Virus record (IMG/VR): IMGVR_UViG_3300046028_003928
Location: 1 to 27,863 of that record
Origin: a virus
Direction: 5' to 3' (one strand)
Length of the DNA: 27,863 nucleotides
The position numbers and the translations under genes are program-made. Below, one piece after another: positions 20,285 through 27,863 of the stretch. Below the pieces are notes generated by a model. That model had not been told where the DNA came from. It made no database searches and worked only from the letters and a program-made list of their open reading frames with translations. Position 1 is the stretch's first letter. Each line of letters starts with the position of its first letter.

Positions 20285-20803
20285 TCAGATTACTTTTCCT
20301 TTGTGGCAGCAGAAAGCGGTGAATTTCACTTCGCAGACCGGGTCGCCTTCCAGTTCAGTGTCGGCTTCAACGGATACGTCGTAGATCTCCCAGACTTGAA
20401 TTGTCGCGGTCGTCAGGCGTTGTTCTGGCGTGGAGAATCCGGCGGCTTCATTGTTTACGTTGATTCTAAGCGGCATGGTCAGGATTGCTTCCATGTCGTC
20501 CGAGAAGGACCGGATGGATGCTTCGATCTGGTCTGCGGTATTGCCGAGGGTTCCGTTACGATCCAGCACCAATCGAGCCGATACGGGTATCTCCCAGAGA
20601 CCGGAGCCTTGCAAGTGTCTCTCCTTGCAGGGACCGGCTTGGCAAAGCGCCAGAAGCGGCAATGGCGCGGAAACAGGGGCATCGCTGCGGAAGACTTGAA
20701 TGGCGCTATTTGCCGGGAATGTAGCCGGGAGATTGTAGGTTGCGCTCCCATTGAGCAGCAAAGTTTCCATTGCTGAGAGTAGCTGATCGACGGGAGAGGT
20801 CAT
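20285..20803 (-). CDS. Putative tail terminator/completion protein
   Basis: 172 residues, starting SPVDQLLSAMETLLLNGSATY and with strand-rich centre (LWEIPVSARLVLDRNG), SFSDDMEAIL and IQVWEIYDVSVEAD. Short proteins of this fold and position (just before the tube genes) are usually tail terminators (lambda gpU-like). No diagnostic motif was found, so the call rests on gene order and size. The start context CCAAATAGTATG is identical to that of the SSB gene. Confidence 0.58.
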   Translation of the reverse strand: MTSPVDQLLSAMETLLLNGSATYNLPATFPANSAIQVFRSDAPVSAPLPLLALCQAGPCKERHLQGSGLWEIPVSARLVLDRNGTLGNTADQIEASIRSFSDDMEAILTMPLRINVNNEAAGFSTPEQRLTTATIQVWEIYDVSVEADTELEGDPVCEVKFTAFCCHKGKVI

Positions 20804-20804
20804 A

Positions 20805-21455
20805 CTATTTGGCGTTTATTCCGGCGTTGTTTAATCCGTCTACTAAATCCTTGGCGAGGTAACCTTGCAGGATTCCCTGAAGTTCAGCGGCACCATCTTC
20901 AAATGCATTCGGGGCAAGCTCCGCAATGATGTTTGCGAAGTTCATTACCTCGACTGAAATCCGGTGGGGGTTCTCTGTCCATTTGGGTTCTGTTCCTGGT
21001 TCATTCTTGTAGCGAGGGGGGCGTTCTCCGGCGGCTTGTCGTAAAACGCGAAGGGCTGGAATATAGCCCGCTTTGTGAATGCCTGCCGAGAAAACACGGG
21101 CATTTACAAACTTACGGGCGAGGATTCGCAAGTCTTGAAATGAGAGGGATTTTGCTTTTCCTCCGTAGTTGATAAATCTGACATAAGCAATGGCTTGAGT
21201 TTCCGCCATTTCATGGGCGAGCTTGGATCTTTTTGCCCTAGTTGATGGAAGCCTTCCACGCGCCGATGGCTTCATCCAATGTTCAAGGATTGCGGCTTTG
21301 TCTGCCTTCCTTGTTCTCTTCAGCGCATTCAGCACCCAGTTGCCCATCAACCGCCCCATCGTCCTGCGGGGATTCTTGCCCAACCCCACTTCCCGCGAGA
21401 TATAGCGCCCAATGGTCTGAGAGAAACTTTCCTGAACGATGAGAAGATTTTCCAT
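20805..21455 (-). CDS. Head-tail connector-region protein
   Basis: 216 residues, basic, helical at the start (SFSQTIGRYISREVGLG, RLMGNWVLNALKRTRKADKA) with YVRFINYGGKAKSL in the middle and an acidic C-terminal half. In position it corresponds to the HK97 gp10/lambda Z region that joins tail to head. The leader (CTGATAAAAGAAA) is A-rich with no SD. The family is not certain. Confidence 0.58.
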   Translation of the reverse strand: MENLLIVQESFSQTIGRYISREVGLGKNPRRTMGRLMGNWVLNALKRTRKADKAAILEHWMKPSARGRLPSTRAKRSKLAHEMAETQAIAYVRFINYGGKAKSLSFQDLRILARKFVNARVFSAGIHKAGYIPALRVLRQAAGERPPRYKNEPGTEPKWTENPHRISVEVMNFANIIAELAPNAFEDGAAELQGILQGYLAKDLVDGLNNAGINAK

Positions 21456-21470
21456 TTTCTTTTATCAGGC

Positions 21471-21494
21471 AGGCCAGGTTTTGGGCCAGGTTTT
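21471..21494 (-). repeat. Dispersed tandem repeat, copy 1 (AAAACCTGGCC x2)
   Basis: Two copies of AAAACCTGGCC at a 12-bp period on the minus strand, starting at the stop codon of the gene at 21493. The same pair occurs at 24523-24545. See the second copy. Confidence 0.75.
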
Positions 21495-21855
21495 ATGAAC
21501 GACTTCCCTTGATCTCAATCCAGTTGGCAAGATGACTCATATTCTTGACGGATTCAACCTGGTAGGAGATTGCGGCGTTTCTGGTTGTGGTCGTTCCGGC
21601 AAAGAACCGGCTGGCAATAGTTGGTGCAATTCCACCAGGCATATCGGTCAGTTTTACATGGATCGTTACTTCTTCTTTAGGCCGGTGCAGGAACCCTCCC
21701 ATTGGCATCTGGGTATCATCTTTAGTTGCAGTGCTGCCGATGCAATTTACCGCGACTTCAACCGAGCCGGATGGAAACCAAGCCGTGAACGTCCCCGCCG
21801 CGATTGCCAAGGTTCCGGCAAAACGACTGGCAATTGCTCTTTTGAGTAGGTCCAT
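21493..21855 (-). CDS. Head-tail joining protein (lambda FII position)
   Basis: 120 residues, beginning MDLLKRAIASRFAGTLAIAAG and with beta pattern in the middle (SGSVEVAVNCIGSTATKDD, EVTIHVKLTDMPGG) and the ending YQVESVKNMSHLANWIEIKG. Short beta-rich proteins of this size directly after the coat gene are usually head-tail joining proteins. The start lies immediately after a terminator-like hairpin, so its expression may be reduced relative to the coat gene. No SD. Confidence 0.6.
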   Translation of the reverse strand: MDLLKRAIASRFAGTLAIAAGTFTAWFPSGSVEVAVNCIGSTATKDDTQMPMGGFLHRPKEEVTIHVKLTDMPGGIAPTIASRFFAGTTTTRNAAISYQVESVKNMSHLANWIEIKGSRS

Positions 21856-21867
21856 GGTAACAAGAAA

Positions 21868-21896
21868 GCCCCGACCCGGTAAGTCCGAGCCGGGGC
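21868..21896 (-). terminator. Terminator-like hairpin before head-tail joining gene
   Basis: Arms GCCCCGACCCGG (21868-21879) and CCGAGCCGGGGC (21885-21896) around a five-base loop. The two non-identical positions pair as G-U wobbles only in minus-strand RNA, so the 12-bp stem is complete only in that direction. TTTCTTGTT follows on the minus strand. It fits a terminator or attenuator behind the coat gene. Confidence 0.72.
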
Positions 21897-21906
21897 GGCG
21901 ATTGGT

Positions 21907-21954
21907 GCGGGGGAAGGGAGTTACACCCTTTACTAAAGGTTACTCCCCTCCCGC
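21907..21954 (-). promoter_or_regulatory. Hairpin directly after coat gene stop
   Basis: Nested stems: GCGGG/CCCGC (21907-21911, 21950-21954), GGGAGT/ACTCCC (21916-21921, 21942-21947) and CCTTT/AAAGG (inner, near 21927-21939). It starts seven bases after the coat stop and is followed on the minus strand by the terminator at 21868-21896. A 3' stabilising hairpin of the coat mRNA is likely. Confidence 0.55.
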
Positions 21955-21960
21955 GAAGTG

Positions 21961-23106
21961 TTAGCCGATGATTACTGCAAGATGCTCTGGCTTGATTACA
22001 GTCATGCCATATGCAATAGCAACTTCATATTTCACCATGCGTTGACCAGGCCACATACACATTTCAAAGCTAATGCCGGTGTTTGGATCAGTGATGACCA
22101 TGCGGTCTGCGGCCATGTCGTTGGCTTGGAACTTAGGCAGACGGGTGGCGAGGGTGATCGCGTTCCGGCTCAAGGCAATGTTGCGGGTGCTGGTTCCAAA
22201 AACCGTGATTGCGGTATCATTAGCGGTAGCCACTCGCAAGCCTGGGGCGGCAATCGTGATGGTTCCGGTGGTGGAGGTGGAGCCGACTTCAACCACATAT
22301 TTGTTGGCGTCAGTTCCAATCGTGATAATGTCTCCGGCAGCAAAACCAGTGGTGTTGACGGTTCCGCCATCGTAGGTCAGGACGGTAGATCCGACCGCAA
22401 TGTTTCCGTTGTTGATCAAAGCGCCGGTCATGCCGCCTTTGGTGACAGGCTGGATACCAGCAGACTCGCGGACATCAAAACCGTAAAGGCTACCGAGAAC
22501 GCCATTGCGGAGCAGGCCGGACTCACCGGCTTCATTTACCTTGAACAGGTTGGAGATACCCCGGAAAGCAACACCGGCAGTGGTATCAAGAATCACGGAA
22601 CGGTCGGACATTGGCGCACCGTTGTCGTCGAGGATCTTCTTGGCACCGGCAATGTCGGCGAGGATAGGGGCGGTTCCGGCAGTGGTTCCGATGGCGCGGG
22701 AAGCACCGTTTTTAGCAGCAGTGCAAAGGGCCAATTCCATGGCGTTAATGTGCTTGCGGAACTCTTGGGCGAGTTGGTCGCGCATCAGGTTTTCCATCCG
22801 AACGCCGGAGTTGATACCAAACTCTTCTTCACCGGTCCAATTGAAACCGGAGACCTTGAAGTTATCAACCACAAGGGATTTGGTCCCGTAGGTGATGTCG
22901 GTCGCGGCGGTCACGGTCATTGCCGGAGCGATGTTCCCGATGGCGTTGCCGGAAGGAACAACAGGCGAATAGATCGTCTGGCCCTGGGCAATGGTATCAG
23001 CAGCAGCATCCACGTTGACGGCGGAAATCAATCCGGTCAGTTCACGGGAGACGACATCCAAAGCGCGATAAGCGATTGGGATCAGATTGGTAAGCGAGTT
23101 AGCCAT
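21961..23106 (-). CDS. Major capsid protein, P22 coat family
   Basis: 381 residues. It starts MANSLTNLIPIAYRALDVVS, a signature of the P22 coat-protein (gene 5-like) family, then has MRDQLAQEFRKHINAMELAL, ILDDNGAPMSDRSVILDT and GVLGSLYGFDVRES. A beta-rich inserted domain lies at about 235-310 (TYDGGTVNTTGFAAGDIIT, YVVEVGSTSTTGTITIAAPG), comparable to the I-domain of P22-type coats. The HK97-type fold is implied. The leader is CTCACATAAAAAACC, with no SD despite the expected high expression. Two hairpins follow the stop. Confidence 0.92.
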   Translation of the reverse strand: MANSLTNLIPIAYRALDVVSRELTGLISAVNVDAAADTIAQGQTIYSPVVPSGNAIGNIAPAMTVTAATDITYGTKSLVVDNFKVSGFNWTGEEEFGINSGVRMENLMRDQLAQEFRKHINAMELALCTAAKNGASRAIGTTAGTAPILADIAGAKKILDDNGAPMSDRSVILDTTAGVAFRGISNLFKVNEAGESGLLRNGVLGSLYGFDVRESAGIQPVTKGGMTGALINNGNIAVGSTVLTYDGGTVNTTGFAAGDIITIGTDANKYVVEVGSTSTTGTITIAAPGLRVATANDTAITVFGTSTRNIALSRNAITLATRLPKFQANDMAADRMVITDPNTGISFEMCMWPGQRMVKYEVAIAYGMTVIKPEHLAVIIG

Positions 23107-23126
23107 GGTTTTTTATGTGAGAGGGT

Positions 23127-23615
23127 TTATTCGGTCAGCTTTCCGCCCGACTTTGAGAAATCGGATTGTTGTTGCGGGGTGAGTTTAGCGAAATCTGCGC
23201 GGGAAAGGCTTTTGTCGTCAGCGGCAGTTGCATCAACGGCGGGAGCTTCATCGACCTTGAATCCGCTGGCAGCAACGGTCTCGACCGACTGGCGGACGAC
23301 TGCGGCTTGAATGGCGGCGGCTGGATCGGAAGTAGTGCAGTTCGGAACCAATGCCTCGATGGCGGCAAGGGTTGCGTTGGCGGCTTCAAGTTCTCCGGCT
23401 AAGGCGGTTACCTTGTTGCTGAGATCCAGCGCATTAAGAGTAGCTGCATCAAATCCGGCTTGGAGAGAGTCGAACTTGGACTGGAGATCCGCAAGTTCAG
23501 CAGACGCATCAACAGGCGCGGCTTCAACGGGCGCGGTCAGACCGAGATGGGCGGCAATCCGGGCAACAAGGCCAGCGGATGGGGCGGGAACAGGGGTTTC
23601 TTGGGCGGTTGCCAT
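23127..23615 (-). CDS. Putative scaffold / capsid assembly protein
   Basis: 162 residues from the ATG at 23615; the frame is open to 23717 but overlaps the protease gene. It is Ala-rich and acidic with a long predicted coiled coil (SAELADLQSKFDSLQAGFDA, NKVTALAGELEAANATL), a Pro-rich start and the ending LTPQQQSDFSKSGGKL. Position between an S49 protease and the coat gene, with these features, suggests a scaffold or assembly protein; lambda gpD would be more compact. An AAGGCAAAGGGC purine tract precedes the ATG. Confidence 0.65.
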   Translation of the reverse strand: MATAQETPVPAPSAGLVARIAAHLGLTAPVEAAPVDASAELADLQSKFDSLQAGFDAATLNALDLSNKVTALAGELEAANATLAAIEALVPNCTTSDPAAAIQAAVVRQSVETVAASGFKVDEAPAVDATAADDKSLSRADFAKLTPQQQSDFSKSGGKLTE

Positions 23616-23631
23616 GCCCTTTGCCTTACTG

Positions 23632-24498
23632 TCAAGCAGCAAGAACCGCCAAAAGATCATCCAGACTATGGAAAAGGCTGGCATCATCAACCATTCCGCG
23701 AGGAGCGGAACTGGCATTCCACCAGGCGCCGGTTGATGCTTGTTCCAGATTGAGCTTTTTCCTTGATCCTTTTAGTTGCGCTTGAAAGAGGGAATCCGCT
23801 TCATCCACATGACGTTGCATATCGTCGGCTTGGGCTTGGGTCAGTGTTCCGTCTGCTCCGGCGGCTTTGAGCGGGGCATCACGGGCAACAAATACCTTGT
23901 AGCTCAACCCAGACATCTCAGCCGCTTTCGACCAGTCCATGAAAACCGAGTAAGTCCCGATGCTGCCAACGATGGCGGAAGGGGAGGCAAAGATCTCTTG
24001 GCAGGCCGACGCTATATAATAGGCAGCACTGGCGCACATGATTGATGCGTAGGCGGTCGTATGGACTCCTTGCGTCTGGAGTGCCTTGATTCGGGAAGCG
24101 GTCTCTTGCAAGCCAAGGACGGAACCGCCGGGACTGTTGAAATCCAGAATAAGGGAAGTGAACCCTCCTTCAGCAACCATATCCAGAGCGGCATCCAGCA
24201 GGATAAGCGGAGTGGCATATCCGCACATCCAATAATAGAATGGGCAGTCTTTTACGATCATGCCCCGGATCTGAAGCACCGCTGTCGTTCCCCCAACTTG
24301 CTGAATCATAAGACGGGCGGAATTATGCCGGTCAGCAAGACTCCAATCCTCCGACATATCGTATTCGCCGTCATCATTGCTCTTATACATCGGGCGCTTC
24401 GGCGGGCGGGCCGCAGAGAGTGCAGCCAGCGACTCCGTAAGCATATCCGGCATGATTGCCCAAGGTGCTCGAGCGTGAATTGCGGAGGAAAGAATCAT
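23632..24498 (-). CDS. S49-family head maturation protease
   Basis: 288 residues. It has SppA/protein C motifs: LQIRGMIV (about 75-82), NSPGGSVLGL (121-130), YASIMCASAAYYIASACQEI (150-169) with Ser157 as the likely nucleophile, and IVGSIGTYSVFMDW (176-189). This is the phage S49 class, lambda gpC-like, that processes head proteins. It lies between portal and scaffold as in lambda. The start follows TTCTGTAAAAT, with no SD. Confidence 0.9.
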   Translation of the reverse strand: MILSSAIHARAPWAIMPDMLTESLAALSAARPPKRPMYKSNDDGEYDMSEDWSLADRHNSARLMIQQVGGTTAVLQIRGMIVKDCPFYYWMCGYATPLILLDAALDMVAEGGFTSLILDFNSPGGSVLGLQETASRIKALQTQGVHTTAYASIMCASAAYYIASACQEIFASPSAIVGSIGTYSVFMDWSKAAEMSGLSYKVFVARDAPLKAAGADGTLTQAQADDMQRHVDEADSLFQAQLKGSRKKLNLEQASTGAWWNASSAPRGMVDDASLFHSLDDLLAVLAA

Positions 24499-24522
24499 AT
24501 TTTACAGAATGTTTTCAGGATA

Positions 24523-24545
24523 GGCCAGGTTTTAGGCCAGGTTTT
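24523..24545 (-). repeat. Dispersed tandem repeat, copy 2 (AAAACCTGGCC x2)
   Basis: Two copies of AAAACCTGGCC, 12 bp apart, at the portal stop; the first copy encodes the portal C-terminus NLA and the stop. The paired motif matches 21471-21494, about 3 kb away, apart from one base at the junction. Both pairs sit at a stop codon before a downstream gene. Confidence 0.75.
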
Positions 24546-26058
24546 CTATCTTGCTTGGAATGGGTTGTGGAATCTTGTCTTCCTTGCCAAAGAATGACCC
24601 TTCACGAAGTCCAAGACGGGCTTCGATTTCTTGTCCGTAAGCCAATTCAAGACCTCTTTGCTCAAACTGCTTGCGCCAGTCGTCCCCGTCCTCGCCATAC
24701 CAGTCTTGATAAGTAGTGCCGCCTTCGCGCAGTTCCTTCATGCCGGAACTAGAATCCCGACCGGCATCAATAGTAAGGGCGCTTGGAGCGATCCATGAGC
24801 ATTTCCACCAGTTCGTATCTTTGCAATATGGGATTGCGCCCGATTTCTGCGCGAGGGCAATGGCATAGACCCAATACGGCTGGCAGAACTGCTCAATCAG
24901 ATTAGACCGCATCTCCTTAAGGGTCTTCTCTGCCATTCGCATGATGAACCGGACGGCAGGACCAGAGATTCCGCTGATCGACCACATTGATTCCACCGGC
25001 ATGGAGAACCCGGCAGCAATATCGTGAACAAGATAAGATTTGAAATCCATCTGGTTTTGGTGCGGACGGGAATCATTGACCGTCTTAAGATCCTGCCCTT
25101 GATTGAGCGTGAGCATTGCGCCTCCTCCCTCCGTAAGTGCCTCAAACTTGATCGGCTTGGGGTCAGCTACGGTGGCACTGTTGATGGCGCGATAATCTGG
25201 CTTGGTATTGTATTTCCCAGCAGCAGGGGCGGCATCGATGTTGTTCAGGATTTGATTCGTTACGTAAAAGCCGACGATGTTCCCAGCCTTGATGCCTCGC
25301 TTGGTATCGTTATCGATTTCCCGCAGATCCAGCATATTGTTGATGGCGTGGATAAAGCCGGTCAGGCCGCGAGGGGACTGAGGCGATTCAAACCGACCGC
25401 AATGCAGAATCTTGTCGGCGCGGATGACTTGCGCTTCCCGGCTGTAGTTGCCCGGCTCAAGGATGCTGTAGGCTTGCTTTTTTCCGTATCGGTCGGTCTG
25501 GACTCCGTCAAACCATCCGTCCTGAGCAAGTTGCTTGGTTCCGCTTCCGACTTGTGGAGCTTCGTAGAATACCGTTCGGGCCGTTCCGGTTGTGGTGGTG
25601 GTCAGTCCGATGAAGCAATCACCATCGACCAGGCCGCGTTTAAGGATTGTCTTCTGCCGGGTGCTGAAGTTTTCCATTCCGCCTTGATCGTGGACAAGTC
25701 GGCTACCTTGGGTGCGGTTAAAATACTCTAGGGCGATCTTGTTCCACTCTGTGTCCGATGTGGCTGGTTGCGGGATAAGTGGTCCCGCCATGCGCGGCAG
25801 AGTGTTGGCGAAGTGACGGGCGAGACCGACGTTTGCTTCAAGCCATCGGGCCTTGCGTGATACCTCGCTACGCACATACTGCGAGACATTGGTTTTGCTG
25901 TCTATGTTAGGGAAAAATACATAGCCTCTGCCGGTGGATTGGTCTGCGGCAGTGTAGCCAGAACCAGAGCTTCCTCCGCTCCCGTAGCCGTAGGAGACCG
26001 GAGCTTCAATGCCCCCAGATTGAGCCGGAAGTGATTTAGGTCGTTTGCGCTTGGACAT
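24532..26058 (-). CDS. Portal protein, lambda gpB family
   Basis: 508 residues with a basic start, a Gly/Ser/Tyr-rich linker (GYGSGGSSGSGYTAAD), then YVRSEVSRKARWLEANVGLA, the helix and asparagine pattern of lambda-type portals, and LKRGLVDGDCFI. Later parts include RGIKAGNIVGFYVTN, MDFKSYLVHDIAAGFSMPVE and FIMRMAEKTLKEMRSNLIEQ, all in lambda-portal order. It forms the dodecameric DNA channel at one capsid vertex. The leader contains CCAAATCGAATAAGT. Gene order (terminase, small protein, portal, protease) agrees. Confidence 0.92.
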   Translation of the reverse strand: MSKRKRPKSLPAQSGGIEAPVSYGYGSGGSSGSGYTAADQSTGRGYVFFPNIDSKTNVSQYVRSEVSRKARWLEANVGLARHFANTLPRMAGPLIPQPATSDTEWNKIALEYFNRTQGSRLVHDQGGMENFSTRQKTILKRGLVDGDCFIGLTTTTTGTARTVFYEAPQVGSGTKQLAQDGWFDGVQTDRYGKKQAYSILEPGNYSREAQVIRADKILHCGRFESPQSPRGLTGFIHAINNMLDLREIDNDTKRGIKAGNIVGFYVTNQILNNIDAAPAAGKYNTKPDYRAINSATVADPKPIKFEALTEGGGAMLTLNQGQDLKTVNDSRPHQNQMDFKSYLVHDIAAGFSMPVESMWSISGISGPAVRFIMRMAEKTLKEMRSNLIEQFCQPYWVYAIALAQKSGAIPYCKDTNWWKCSWIAPSALTIDAGRDSSSGMKELREGGTTYQDWYGEDGDDWRKQFEQRGLELAYGQEIEARLGLREGSFFGKEDKIPQPIPSKIENLA

Positions 26059-26060
26059 AC

Positions 26061-26372
26061 TTATTCGATTTGGCGTGGACTAAAATCAAAATTGACCCCG
26101 AGTGGAGTCTTGGCATCCAAAGCGATTGCTGCCGCCGCGTCTCCGGTTGTGGGATCTGCCTCAACCTTCATTTGACGGGCGGCTTCAAGTGTTTGAAGAA
26201 TGAGGTCGGCGCGGTCTCCGTTTTGTCCGGTGCTCATTCCCAAGACCGAGATATTTGAGAACTGGGACGTTAAGAAAGCCTCCGCAAGTTGAGCGATTGC
26301 GGTATCAAGCTCCGCCAAAGTATGGCGGCGCGAGAATGACGCTACGATTGCCGGAATGATGCTTTCCCTCAT
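26061..26372 (-). CDS. Small head-joining protein in gpW position
   Basis: 103 residues, helical at the start (AIVASFSRRHTLAELDTAIA, QLAEAFLTSQFSNISVLG), then an Ala-rich stretch and DFSPRQIE. It lies two bases upstream of the portal gene and after the terminase with an HNH gene in between, the position of lambda gpW. Motif similarity to gpW is weak, so the name rests on place and size. Confidence 0.6.
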   Translation of the reverse strand: MRESIIPAIVASFSRRHTLAELDTAIAQLAEAFLTSQFSNISVLGMSTGQNGDRADLILQTLEAARQMKVEADPTTGDAAAAIALDAKTPLGVNFDFSPRQIE

Positions 26373-26387
26373 CCTTGAAGGGCTAAG

Positions 26388-26903
26388 TCAACCCCTTGGC
26401 GCGTAGGCAAATTCCCCGTGCAATTCGGCGGCTGCGGCTGTGTATGCCGCTATAGCTTCTTCTTTGGTCTTAAATCTCCCCAGCAAGCGCAGTTTGTTTT
26501 CGGAACGTAGTCTTGCATCCCATTTTTGCTTGGCTGAACACCACGAAATGCCCCTAAACCCAGAGGAATTTCTAGAGCTTAACTTGGAATTGATTAGATT
26601 TTGAGACCGGGTCGCTTCCCTTAAATTGCAAAGTCGATTATCTGACCTGTCCCCGTTAATGTGATCAATCATCTCCAAAGGCCATTCCCCGTGAGTCATT
26701 ACCCAAGCAACCCTGTGAGCCAGTAGTTTTTTGCATGAGTAACAAACAGATCGATACCCTTCCTTGTGGGCGCAAGTGGCATCCGCGCCGGGTTTAGCTC
26801 TGCAACTACGGATTTTGTTCGTAATTATTCCGGTTTGCGGGTCGTAGGCAAATCTCTCGTTGAGTTCTGCGGATGTCGGAAGTATGCGTTTTGACGGATT
26901 CAT
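26388..26903 (-). CDS. HNH homing endonuclease with AP2 domain
   Basis: 171 residues. HNH core: HRVAWVMTHGEWP (63-75), IDHINGDRSDNR (79-90) and NLREATRSQN (93-102). The C-terminal part, SGFRGISWCSAKQKWDAR (114-131) and LGRFKTKEEAIAAYTAAA (141-158), is an AP2-type DNA-binding domain. Free-standing HNH-AP2 genes are mobile in phages, and this one separates the terminase from the head genes. No SD; the leader is ATAACAAACACAGTGTC. Confidence 0.92.
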   Translation of the reverse strand: MNPSKRILPTSAELNERFAYDPQTGIITNKIRSCRAKPGADATCAHKEGYRSVCYSCKKLLAHRVAWVMTHGEWPLEMIDHINGDRSDNRLCNLREATRSQNLINSKLSSRNSSGFRGISWCSAKQKWDARLRSENKLRLLGRFKTKEEAIAAYTAAAAELHGEFAYAPRG

Positions 26904-26928
26904 GACACTGTGTTTGTTATGGATTTGA

Positions 26929-26961
26929 GAGCCGTCCGTTGCTGATTACATCGGGCGGCTC
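26929..26961 (-). promoter_or_regulatory. Hairpin between terminase and HNH gene
   Basis: GAGCCGTCCG (26929-26938) pairs with CGGGCGGCTC (26952-26961) except one position, with a 13-nt loop. There is no T-tract on the minus strand. A second small pair, CGGCA/TGCCG, lies nearer to the terminase stop (about 26972-26992). The gap 26904-26999 contains nothing else; it may be a mark of HNH gene insertion. Confidence 0.45.
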
Positions 26962-26999
26962 GTTTATTTTACGGCACTGTTGATACTGCCGCAAATGGT

Positions 27000-27863
27000 T
27001 TATTCCTGCTCAGGCGGATCTTCAGGAGTCTCATCTGGAGCGTGCAGCACCCACAAAAGTAAAGCCATTTTCACACAATCCCCGTAATCGTTCGGCTCAT
27101 GATGCTTTGCCTTAGTCCAGATCCATGTGCCTAATTGCCTTCCTTTGATTGTCTCCTCAACCTGAGTCGCATTAGATAACTCAGACTTAAAATCATCACA
27201 AACGTCCAAAGGTAAATGAATCCGAGGATAGCGCCGTTTAGGCTTCTTCGGATCAAATTCAATGATTCTGCGCCGGTATAGGTCATCTTCCCACGCCTGA
27301 CTGTCAAAATTCACGATACTGACTGCCGCGTTCGGAATGCTCTTATCCTCCGTTACCCAGATCGATGCCCTCGACTGCACCCGCTGAACTCCACGGGCTG
27401 GCGCAAAGTAAGGGATTAGTCCGCGAATCTCCCAGCAGTATTCAATGACCTTGGACCGGCGGAAACCGGAGTCGAATAGTCCGCAGTAGATCCGATAATC
27501 ATCGCCTGATTTGGATTTTACTATGAAATTCTGGAGTAGGAAGGTTATGTCGTCCTCGTTTGCCAGCACCCCGTAATCCAGAATGTGCGGTTCCCCATTT
27601 GCCATGAAAGCACTGATTACATATTTTAAGTAACCGTCTTGCTTGTCGATGGTGATGCCAATAAAGAGCGGATCGAACGTGAGCGGGACTTGTGCGCCTT
27701 GCCATCTCCGGCCCTCATCGTAGCATTGCAGCCGGGGGTAATCTGATATGAGACGGTCGATAGCGGCAAGCTCTACGCGGCCTGCTGATTTACGTTCTGG
27801 CCGGGGCAGTCCAAGGTGGTCGTTGTAGAATGCGCCTAGTTTCTCGTCGTCTCCCTGCGCTTC
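27000..27863 (-). CDS. Terminase large subunit, GpA-type, C-terminal part
   Basis: The frame is open from the window edge (27863) to the stop at 27000, about 287 residues, and it should continue beyond the window. The first visible part has LGAFYNDHLGLPRPERK, the F-N-x-x-LG-P pattern of GpA-type terminases, and FDPLFIGITIDKQDGYLKYV, the start of the nuclease domain with a likely metal ligand Asp. Later: YRIYCGLFDSGFRRSKVIEY and GRQLGTWIWTKAKHHEPNDY, then CVKMALLLW. It translocates and cuts DNA during packaging. The internal ATG at 27605 is not the true start. Confidence 0.85.
   Translation of the reverse strand, partial: EAQGDDEKLGAFYNDHLGLPRPERKSAGRVELAAIDRLISDYPRLQCYDEGRRWQGAQVPLTFDPLFIGITIDKQDGYLKYVISAFMANGEPHILDYGVLANEDDITFLLQNFIVKSKSGDDYRIYCGLFDSGFRRSKVIEYCWEIRGLIPYFAPARGVQRVQSRASIWVTEDKSIPNAAVSIVNFDSQAWEDDLYRRRIIEFDPKKPKRRYPRIHLPLDVCDDFKSELSNATQVEETIKGRQLGTWIWTKAKHHEPNDYGDCVKMALLLWVLHAPDETPEDPPEQE

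Noticed and set aside
21958-23310. 450-codon open frame on the plus strand
   Set aside because: It lies fully antisense to the coat gene and the scaffold-position gene, whose motifs are clear. Its sequence is Gly/Asp/Ser-rich without any family pattern, and no other plus-strand gene is supported in the window.
1-27863. Integrase, repressor, tRNA or cas genes
   Set aside because: Looked for on both strands; none was found. Lysogeny modules may lie outside the window.

Overview
This window is most of one strand-uniform tailed-phage genome (a Caudoviricetes siphovirus, or a prophage of one). Every supported gene reads leftward on the minus strand, so transcription runs from high to low coordinates. 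The gene order is lambda-like: large terminase (cut by the right edge), small gpW-position protein, portal, S49 protease, scaffold-position protein, P22-type coat, head-tail joining genes, two tail-tube-like paralogues, a tail-chaperone pair with a -1 frameshift site, tape measure, distal tail proteins, lysis genes and tail-fibre-like genes. No integrase, repressor, tRNA or cas gene is visible. The host cannot be named. Many starts lack a Shine-Dalgarno sequence and instead follow CCAAA/AAACC-rich leaders, which points to a host that tolerates SD-independent initiation.

Layout. 27863-17159: packaging, head, connector, tail tube, tail chaperones and (to 15299) tape measure, with free-standing HNH genes inserted here and at 9465. 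15299-12043: distal tail/baseplate-type proteins. 12046-10137: lipoprotein, membrane proteins, holin-like protein, a nested Rz1-like lipoprotein, a 49-residue membrane ORF and an NlpC/P60- or CHAP-type endolysin. 9465-7269: HNH gene and tail-fibre genes. A T-tailed hairpin (7224-7255) and a promoter-like sequence (7159-7185) separate the structural block from the non-structural block.

7149-269: tightly packed small genes joined by ATGA overlaps. They include a triple helix-turn-helix protein, a recombination set (YqaJ exonuclease and an SSB with an acidic tip), a PP-loop PAPS-reductase-like enzyme, a PD-(D/E)XK nuclease and a TGT/DpdA-like protein. The block ends at 54-156 in two identical 35-bp CRISPR repeats around one 33-nt spacer. 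The repeats have the type I-C form: a GC-rich hairpin followed by an 11-nt handle ending in ATTGAAAC. There are no cas genes, so this looks like a phage-borne mini-array that would need host Cas proteins. It sits in the 3' end of a small zinc-ribbon ORF and would be transcribed by read-through of the phage operon.
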